The translations under genes and the position numbers were made by a program. From positions 248,001-312,000 of the forward strand of contig CAWJIH010000004.1 in the NCBI GenBank assembly GCA_963842975.1: DNA of 64,000 nt. The letters are read 5' to 3'. Each line of letters begins with the position of its first letter. Positions within the stretch are counted from its first letter, which is position 1. Source of the stretch: JACJWR01 sp963842975 (lineage in GTDB: Bacteria > Actinomycetota > Actinomycetes > S36-B12 > UBA10799). Of the stretch, positions 58,191 through 64,000 are shown in pieces. A model generated the notes under the pieces. It saw only the letters and a list, made by a program, of their open reading frames with translations, had not been told where the DNA came from and ran no database searches.

Positions 58191-58765
58191 TTATGCATGA
58201 GACCGGGTGGCACAAGCGACCATCAAGTATCTGGAGCCCCGCGGAACCTGGGTGATCAACGCGGGCCTCAGTTGGGTCCTGGGTGATCAACGCGGGCCCC
58301 AGTTGGGTCCTGGGTGATCAACGCGGGCCCCAGTTGGGTCCTGGGTGATCAACGCGGTCCCCAGTTGGGTCCTGGGTGATCAACGCGGGCCTCAGTTGGG
58401 TCTTGGCGTGCTCGACCTGGGCCCGTGTTGATCTTGGCGTCCCGACCTGGGCCCGCGTTGATGTTGGCGCCCACTGGCCCGGATCCCGACCTGGGCCCGT
58501 GTTGATGTTGGTCGGCCCGACCTGGGCCCGCGTTGATCTTCGCCGCCCCATGGCCGCCCCGACGGCGCCGCGACGCAACCGGCGATGCAGCACGAAGGGG
58601 CGCCAACACAGGGTCCCCTCAGACGGAATGCCCCCACATGTCAGCGACTACGGGCAGAGCCCCCGCCTGCTCTCGCCTTCCGTTGCGGTCCCTGGGGTGT
58701 CAGGATGGCCAGCATGCCCACTGATCCGCTCGACCCACAGACTGAGAAGCCCCCTCGACGCGGTC
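58191..58765. repeat. Non-coding region with opposed 31-bp repeats
   Basis: About 575 bases with no convincing gene. Most of 58247-58545 is repeats. Five units of 31 bases at 58247, 58278, 58309, 58340 and 58371 start with CCTGGGTGATCAACGCGG. Four units in the opposite direction start at 58414, 58444, 58488 and 58519 with GACCTGGGCCCG, at spacings of 30, 44 and 31. All nine share the core GATCAACGCGGGCC or a one- to two-base variant of it. The units touch each other without unique spacers. From 58546 to 58765 the sequence is GC-rich with nothing that I recognise. Confidence 0.9.
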
Positions 58766-60421
58766 ATGGCCTTTGATGAGCCCACCCGGGACAGCATCGC
58801 GCACGCACTATGGCAGCACGAGTTCGATCCGGCGACGATCCCGGCCGATGTTCTGGCCCGCCTCGCGAACCCGAAGAACTCACCGGCCGCACACGCAGAC
58901 CGCATGCGACGGTTTCTGCACTACCTCAAGGACCATCCGCTGTCCCACACCCCAGACCTGGCCAAGACGTACGATCGCCTGGCGGAGTTCTGCGGGGAGG
59001 AGCTGTCGCCGCAGCAGGAGTACGTGTGGCAGACGTCGTTCCTCGGTGCGGCGTCGACGGTGGGCTACGACATGATCCCGCTGCAGGCGAATCTGGAATT
59101 TCCTCGCGACCACCTGCCGAAATTCCGAAGCCAGGTGGGATGGCACTTCTTCGTCGGCAGTTGCTGGGACACCGAGGGCAACGAGTACGGCGCGGAACTG
59201 ATGTTCTTCGGCACAGCGCTGTTCCCACCCAACGTCGCGGCGGGCCTCGGCTTGAGCGATGAAGAGAACCAGTTGATCGAACTTCAGTTGGCGATCAGCG
59301 AACGCGGCGGCCGGCACTACCAGGCCGAGCCGGTGATCCTGGCTGGGACCAGCGGGCTACTGGGGTTCACGGCTGATCCGCTGGTATTCCGGTTGGGTCG
59401 CAATTCGATCACGTGCCACAACAGCGAGGGGCTGTTCCCAGTGACTGTCAAGGGCTGGGGAGTGGACAAGGGATCCGGAACCGGCGTCGAATTGGGCTTG
59501 GACCTCACCTTCACAAGTGGGAAGGAAACTCTGCTGCAGGGTGACGCCGGGTGTATGCCGTCGGTTGACGGTGTGGGGTCGTTGTACTACTCGATCCCGG
59601 ACCTGCAGTTGGATCCGTCGTGCAGCACGTTGACCCTGGACGGCCGGACGATTGCCCTGGAGCGCGGGCAATTCTGGTTTGACCACCAGTGGGGGTACCT
59701 CACCGGCGCGGCGCGCTCGCCGGTGATGCGTGCCGCCAATTGGGCATCGGACCCGAATCCAACCGGCTGGGACTGGTTCATGGCGCATCTGACCGAAGAC
59801 CGGCAGATCACCATGTTCGCCCCACACGCGAAGTCCCTCAAGGAGTTCTACGAGCAGACCGGGCACACCCCACCGCCGACGATGACTGTGCAGATCAAGG
59901 GCACCATGATGGACGCCGATCGGGCGACGCACATGGTGGCAGGCACCCTGAGCGTCACCGACTGGATCAAAGCCGAACACTCGCCGAATCCAGACCGCTA
60001 CCTCGTGACGGACACGTGGTACCCCAACCGCTGGCACTTTGTCTTTGACGACGATGTGCCCGAAGACATCCGAGAGTTCACGATGACGCCGATTGTGAAC
60101 CAGGCCCAGGCTGGCTTCTTCGCCAACGGTGCGCAGTACGCCGAGGGTGCGGTGGTGATCACCGGTCCGGACGGCGCCGAGTTGGGCCGCGGTTTCGCCG
60201 AGTCGGTGTCGTTCGCGGACACCCGCACAACGGTGCACCGCCTGGCCGGGTTGCCCGAGACGGACGAGGAGATCAAGGCGATGTCGATGCGTACGACACC
60301 CAAGGCGTTGGCATTATTCAACACCGCGTACGTCCTCACCCACCAGAAGGAACTGAAGGCGATCCTGGACGGAGGCTCGGGCGATGGAGTTTTTCGCGCC
60401 GCCGGACCTTCCTACTCCTGA
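58766..60421 (+). CDS. AttH/CrtC-like lipocalin-domain protein
   Basis: A 551-residue protein. The N-terminal 120 residues are helical and not recognised. Then comes VGWHFFVGSCWDTEGNEYGA and LMFFGTALFPPNV, the first strands of the AttH/CrtC (carotenoid 1,2-hydratase, secreted hydrolase) fold, with FWFDHQWGYLTG as its signature. TGWDWFMAHLTEDRQITMFA and LVTDTWYPNRWHFVFDDDVP continue the second lipocalin-like half. The family includes lipid-type hydrolases and hydratases. I see no signal peptide at the ATG at 58766. Longer frames into the repeats exist but are unlikely. No carotenoid genes are near, so the substrate is unknown. Confidence 0.75.
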   Translation: MAFDEPTRDSIAHALWQHEFDPATIPADVLARLANPKNSPAAHADRMRRFLHYLKDHPLSHTPDLAKTYDRLAEFCGEELSPQQEYVWQTSFLGAASTVGYDMIPLQANLEFPRDHLPKFRSQVGWHFFVGSCWDTEGNEYGAELMFFGTALFPPNVAAGLGLSDEENQLIELQLAISERGGRHYQAEPVILAGTSGLLGFTADPLVFRLGRNSITCHNSEGLFPVTVKGWGVDKGSGTGVELGLDLTFTSGKETLLQGDAGCMPSVDGVGSLYYSIPDLQLDPSCSTLTLDGRTIALERGQFWFDHQWGYLTGAARSPVMRAANWASDPNPTGWDWFMAHLTEDRQITMFAPHAKSLKEFYEQTGHTPPPTMTVQIKGTMMDADRATHMVAGTLSVTDWIKAEHSPNPDRYLVTDTWYPNRWHFVFDDDVPEDIREFTMTPIVNQAQAGFFANGAQYAEGAVVITGPDGAELGRGFAESVSFADTRTTVHRLAGLPETDEEIKAMSMRTTPKALALFNTAYVLTHQKELKAILDGGSGDGVFRAAGPSYS

Positions 60422-60481
60422 CGACGCCGCCGCCTCCTGACGACGCCGCCGCCTCCTGACGGCGACGCGCCGCGCTGGTCG

Positions 60482-62248
60482 CTATCGCGTTCGGATTGCC
60501 TCGCGCGCAGTCTGCACCAACAGGTAGAACGAGATAATCAGCAGAATCACCCCGAAACCGATTCGCATATTGCCGGTGAAGACCTCCCATATCGCCAGCG
60601 CTGCGATTATCGCCACCGCCACAATCACCGACACCACGATCATCTGCAGGAACCGCTGCCGCAGGATCGACTCGATAATCAGCATGGCAAACGAGATCCA
60701 GATCACCGGCCAGATCAGCCCCGAGCGTCCCGCGAGTAGCAAGATTCCCAACGCCGCGAGCAGGACCGAGGCCGACGCCGCCGACCACACGCGCAGCAAC
60801 CTCCCACGCATTGTGTCGGCGGAACTCATGGGGACAGCGCGGTGGCTGAGGTGGGCGTGAACGTCTTCGGGGGGCAACTCGGTTGATTCGATGCCGAGTT
60901 CGGCAGCCTCGATCCGGTTGATCAGCGACACCTGTTGCTTGCGCAGTTCGGCGACGCGCTCGGAGAGTTCCACCAGGTGGTCGCTGGGTTTGCGTGGGGA
61001 GCGGCCCTGGGCGCGTTCGGCGGAACGTGTAGCGCGCAGTTCCTCACGGGCTTCGGCAATCTGATCCTGCACTGCGACCAACTCGAGTTCCAGGTCACCC
61101 TTGTCCGCCAGGAGGTCGCGCATTGCCCACGCCTCGTTGGGAGCTTCGCGGTCCAGGCCGGCCCAGGCCACCGGCTGTCCCCACGACTCGCGTACGGTCT
61201 CGTTGCGCTCGTAGCGGATGCCCGCCGGAGCCCTTTCGCCGCCGAGGAAGTCGCGAGTGTCGAGGCCCCACAGACCTCGGAAGTCCCGCACCCAGTTGGT
61301 GTCGTCACTCACGGCGACGGCATTCCAGGGGCGGTCACCGCCCGCTCCCACACTCAGGCCGTCGCCACGCTTGTAGTCGATGTAGGGGATGCCGACGGTG
61401 CCCTGCCCGGCTTGCCCACGCCAGGGCAGCAGTTTGATGATGCCGCGCCGCACGCTGTCGAGCCACTCGGGAATCGGCAGCGGTGCGGTGATGAGGTATT
61501 CCCCAGGAAGGTAGGCCCCGGAGTGGGAGCCAGCACCGGCATACACCACCGGGTGGGTGCCGTCGACGTATTCGATGTCCGGATCGTCCCAGCGCCGACG
61601 CAGGTCGTCGCCCACTTCGTCGTGGGAAGAGAACGCCACCCATCGAGGTTCGTAGTCCTCGGTGAGGAAGACGGTCACCTGCTCCCAGTCCGATTCGTGG
61701 TCGTTGACCCCGCCGAAGGTCGATCGCCAGTCGTTCATGGAGTAGAAGAACCAGTACTGAAGAATGACGTAGCCGGCGTCGCGGCTGACGTGACCGTAGT
61801 AGTAGCACTGATCATGGTTGGGGGTTGCGGTGTAGGCGATGTGCGCTGCGGCGGCGTACCCGCCGGGGACGTTGCCACGCAGCAGCAAGGTCAGGCGCAT
61901 CAGCGCATCGACGAATCGACCGACCAGCCCGACCGCCGCGAATCGACTGGAGAACTTGAACTTCTCGCGATCCGGACGTCGCTTCCACTGCTTGTACTCC
62001 TTGCGATTCAGGGGCTTGTCGACCTGTTGCAGGAAGAGGGTCTTGCCGGCGTGTTCGCGGCCCATGTGGGCCAGTGAGTCGAGGTCGAGGGTGCCCCGCT
62101 CGGCGATGACCACGGGCTCCTTGGGCCCGGCGTCATAGAGCGCGCTGCTGGCTACGAAGTCCTCCACCGAGGTGGGGTAGAACAACTCCCCGCGATTGAA
62201 GCGGATCACCGGCTCGAAGCGTCGCAGGAGTTCTAGATCGCTGTTCAT
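60482..62248 (-). CDS. Vps62-like protein with C-terminal membrane helices
   Basis: A 588-residue protein. Residues about 1-340 match the Vps62-related/DUF946 pattern: LRRFEPVIRFNRGELFYPTS, YVILQYWFFYSMNDWRSTFG, NDHESDWEQVTVFLTEDYEP and HPVVYAGAGSHSGAYLPGEY. The clustered His/Asp/Glu suggests a metal or hydrolase site. Residues about 375-450 form a coiled coil (LELVAVQDQIAEAREELRAT), and the last 115 contain about four hydrophobic helices. This layout, soluble domain in front of a membrane anchor, would hold the enzyme-like part at the inner face of the membrane. Function is unknown; this family is sparsely described in bacteria. Confidence 0.75.
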   Translation of the reverse strand: MNSDLELLRRFEPVIRFNRGELFYPTSVEDFVASSALYDAGPKEPVVIAERGTLDLDSLAHMGREHAGKTLFLQQVDKPLNRKEYKQWKRRPDREKFKFSSRFAAVGLVGRFVDALMRLTLLLRGNVPGGYAAAAHIAYTATPNHDQCYYYGHVSRDAGYVILQYWFFYSMNDWRSTFGGVNDHESDWEQVTVFLTEDYEPRWVAFSSHDEVGDDLRRRWDDPDIEYVDGTHPVVYAGAGSHSGAYLPGEYLITAPLPIPEWLDSVRRGIIKLLPWRGQAGQGTVGIPYIDYKRGDGLSVGAGGDRPWNAVAVSDDTNWVRDFRGLWGLDTRDFLGGERAPAGIRYERNETVRESWGQPVAWAGLDREAPNEAWAMRDLLADKGDLELELVAVQDQIAEAREELRATRSAERAQGRSPRKPSDHLVELSERVAELRKQQVSLINRIEAAELGIESTELPPEDVHAHLSHRAVPMSSADTMRGRLLRVWSAASASVLLAALGILLLAGRSGLIWPVIWISFAMLIIESILRQRFLQMIVVSVIVAVAIIAALAIWEVFTGNMRIGFGVILLIISFYLLVQTAREAIRTR

Positions 62249-62362
62249 GCAAGGTCCTCACTGACTGTGGCGAACTGCCAACTGCTCTGGCGTTGGGCAG
62301 AGCCTATCGCCGCCGCCAGTGATCAGAACCGTAACTTTTTGCCAAACACCTGACGTCTCACC

Positions 62363-62590
62363 TCACCCGTTTTCGACTAGCCGTGCGCGCCACGTGGCGG
62401 CCCGCGTCGGATCGCCGCCGCGATCGCAGATGTCGATCAGATGCGTGATTGCCTGCGTGTCTCCCTTTTCGGCTAAGGGTAGGAAGAACCGGTAGGCGCT
62501 CACGAGGTCTCCTGCTTGCAGGTGGATGAGCCCCATGTTGACCGAGCAGGTATCCGGCTGGGATGGGGATCCGCAGCTATCGGCAGTCAT
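62363..62590 (-). CDS. Short TPR/Sel1-like protein
   Basis: A 75-residue protein starting at ATG 62590. Residues 17-75 form two or three helices like a Sel1/TPR unit: NMGLIHLQAGDLVSAYRFFL, PLAEKGDTQAITHLIDICD and GDPTRAATWRARL. It is complete as it stands but could be a fragment of a longer repeat protein. It is divergent from the PAS-GGDEF gene, whose start is 70 bases away. Confidence 0.65.
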   Translation of the reverse strand: MTADSCGSPSQPDTCSVNMGLIHLQAGDLVSAYRFFLPLAEKGDTQAITHLIDICDRGGDPTRAATWRARLVENG

Positions 62591-62660
62591 CTGGCCATTA
62601 TGTCCGACGCCCAAGTGGGTGTCAGTTGCGAAACTTTCGGAAGGGAAACGCAGGACGCGC

Positions 62661-63173
62661 ATGGGTACACTCCTGCCGTGGCGCATGGCATCGGAGGCGA
62701 TCCTTCGACGGGTCGTGGCGGCCAGCCCGATCGGAATGTCCCTGCTGGATGCCGATGGCGCGATCCTGATGTCGAATGAACCCATGGCGGCACTCCTCGG
62801 GCGTTCGGCTGCCGAGTTGTCCGACGCTACTTGGCAGGGTGTCACACACCCGGATGATGTACCTGCAGAGGTTGAGTTGATGGCGCGGGTCGCCGCGGGC
62901 GGGCAAGACTCCTACCGGCTTTCCAAGCGGTATCTGCGACCCGATGGCGAAGTCGTCTGGGCGGACCAGTCCGTGACTTGCGTGAGGAACGACGAGGCAG
63001 GTGCCTGCGAAGCCTGGGTAGTACAGGCGCGAGGTATGCGGTGTTCGACCGAGGAGAAGGCGTGGATCCGCCGGGGGGTTCCTCCTTGGAGTCATTGCTC
63101 GATCCGCACGTGTCGACCCGGGTTGTCCGCGACGCATCAGGCCGAGTCGTCGACTTGCATGTGGTGGAGGTGA
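62661..63173 (+). pseudogene. PAS-PAS-PAS-GGDEF protein, 5' part
   Basis: The first part of a signalling protein starting at ATG 62661, after GCAGGACG. Residues about 10-125 form a PAS domain: RRVVAASPIGMSLLDADGAI, GVTHPDDVPAEVELMARVAA and RYLRPDGEVVWADQSVTCVR. The frame loses sense at a run of six G at 63073-63078 and stops at 63173. One extra G there gives RRGGSSLESLLDPH and continues through the 3' part. So the break is at a homopolymer, where sequence error or natural slippage are both plausible. Confidence 0.8.
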
Positions 63174-64000
63174 ACGAAGCAGCCTGTGCCGCCATGGGCA
63201 AACCCCGAGCGGAGGTGGTGGGGGCCCGGATCAGCCAAGTCGTGCCCGGGCGGGTCAGTGACTGGATGATCGCCACTCAGCGACAGGCGCACGAGCTCGG
63301 CGCCCCGTTAGTGCTGGACAATCACGAATCGGCGGACGCGGCGAATTGCGACGGCCGCATCTACGACGTTAGGGCAGTCTCTGACGGTGAGGTATTCGTC
63401 CTCAGTTGGCGCGAGGTGACGGATCGACACGAGTCGGCAAGCCAGCTCGCGGCCTCCGAGAAGAAATACCGGCTCCTTGCGGAAAACTCCTCCGACGTGG
63501 TGCTGCACCTGCGCCATGGCCTTGTCGAGTGGGTGTCTCCGTCGCTCTTTGACGGCCTTGGCTGGATGCCCTCGGACTGGATCGGTCAACAAATCTTCGA
63601 CTTTGTGCACCCGGAAGACCGCCAGCGGCTAGCGGCAGCGAACGGGCGGGTGCAGCAAGGAGAGCGCGCCTATGGCCGGTTTCGACTGCGCGCCAGAGAC
63701 GGCGTTCATCACTGGGTTGAAGGCACAGCGAACAAGTTTGTCAAGGAGCATGGCGTGGTGGACGGGTTGGCGGCGTCCTTCTCATTGGCAGACGCGAAGG
63801 TAGCAGCGGAATTAGAGTTGGCCCAGCGAGCGCACTTTGATCAGTTGACCGGGCTGCTGAATCGGGCCGCGATCTTCGACACCCTCAAGGTGGTGTTCCG
63901 CGAAGCCGCCGCCGACGGTTCCGGCGTAGCCGTTGCCTTCTGCGACCTTGATGGGTTCAAGGAGATCAACGACACCCATGGCCACCAGATGGGCGATTTC
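63065..64000 (+). pseudogene. PAS-PAS-PAS-GGDEF protein, 3' part, cut by window
   Basis: Open frame of 312 codons to the right edge. It starts in real sense after the poly-G run with SLESLLDPHVSTRVVRDASG, then a PAS domain with VNEAACAAMGKPRAEVVGAR, another PAS with EKKYRLLAENSSDVVLHLRH and FVHPEDRQRLAAANGRVQQG, and the front of a GGDEF domain: FDQLTGLLNRAAIFDTL and AVAFCDLDGFKEINDTHGHQ. The GGDEF loop itself lies beyond the window. With the 5' part it is a diguanylate cyclase with three PAS sensors. An EAL domain could follow outside. Confidence 0.8.

Noticed and set aside
58247..58545. CRISPR array
   Set aside because: The repeats abut each other with no unique spacers, the two blocks face opposite ways, and no cas gene is present.
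58376..58765. Extension of the AttH-like protein into the repeats
   Set aside because: The frame is open but translates the repeat array into low-complexity Trp/Ala/Arg peptides; a plain ATG follows at 58766.

Overview
The window is GC-rich chromosomal DNA from an actinobacterium of the class Actinomycetes. The evidence is gene content and order. A BldC-like HTH protein, a 32-residue Lys/Arg-rich AURKAIP1/bS22-type protein, an NAD-dependent epimerase and a 1-acylglycerol-phosphate-type acyltransferase follow each other (27.1-29.6 kb), as in mycobacteria and relatives. The C5-type heme genes run directly into a ResA-CcdA-ResB-CcsA cytochrome c maturation set. DUF3068, DUF4229 and DUF6777-type proteins are present, and the DtxR/IdeR homologue keeps every metal ligand at the same residue number as DtxR. 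I cannot name the genus. I see no prophage, insertion sequence, plasmid origin, rRNA or CRISPR array. This looks like core chromosome with a few unusual loci.

Layout. 0-7 kb: a membrane-anchored Ser/Pro-rich protein (cut by the window edge), serC and citrate synthase on the minus strand; divergent pdxH, then an orphan ParA with a basic ribbon-helix-helix-like partner; a DNA photolyase and an IdeR-type regulator on the minus strand. 7-13 kb: an SDR oxidoreductase, a GGDEF-EAL gene split by a frameshift, a CAGTGG hexamer array, a DUF805 protein, tRNA-Arg(CCT) followed by a repeat cluster, and a two-gene lipid-type operon (CREST-like membrane hydrolase plus acyltransferase). 13-17 kb: glgX convergent with eutBC. 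17-24 kb: a monooxygenase-fold protein, two tandem paralogous polytopic membrane proteins (the second frameshifted), a TMEM175-type channel, a saccharopine-dehydrogenase-like reductase, a 52-residue orphan ORF, mscL, a CpaB-like SAF protein and an FmdB-type zinc ribbon. 24-31 kb: an ABC exporter, a Fluc/CrcB pair, the HTH-bS22-epimerase-acyltransferase block, an acyl-CoA synthetase and a glutaredoxin-like protein.

31.6-42.5 kb is one tightly packed run: hemA, hemC, cobA/hemD fusion, hemB, hemL, histidine phosphatase, resA, ccdA, resB, ccsA. Most junctions overlap by 1-8 bases, so glutamyl-tRNA-to-uroporphyrinogen synthesis and heme attachment to c-type cytochromes are probably co-expressed. 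42.5-54 kb: small membrane proteins, wrbA, a SpoU methyltransferase with a TPR protein, a ZIP transporter, secreted proteins, a NagZ-like GH3 protein, a Ktr/Trk potassium system whose RCK subunit is short, and a GH13 alpha-glucosidase. 54-64 kb: a DUF6777-type protein, CYTH and SRPBCC proteins, a DUF3068 protein, tRNA-Thr(CGT) with terminators on both sides, a cluster of about 31-bp repeats in two opposed blocks, an AttH/CrtC-like lipocalin-domain protein, a Vps62-like membrane protein, and a PAS-PAS-PAS-GGDEF gene that leaves the window and carries a poly-G frameshift.

At least four genes (GGDEF-EAL, the second polytopic paralogue, the hypothetical at 47.7-48.5 kb, PAS-GGDEF) and probably the photolyase start need a one-base change to read through. 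Either these are decaying genes or the sequence carries single-base errors; raw reads would decide. The loci I would follow up first are the opposed 31-bp repeat blocks at 58.2-58.5 kb, the repeat cluster beside tRNA-Arg, the CREST/acyltransferase pair, the tandem polytopic membrane family and the ParA/RHH pair.
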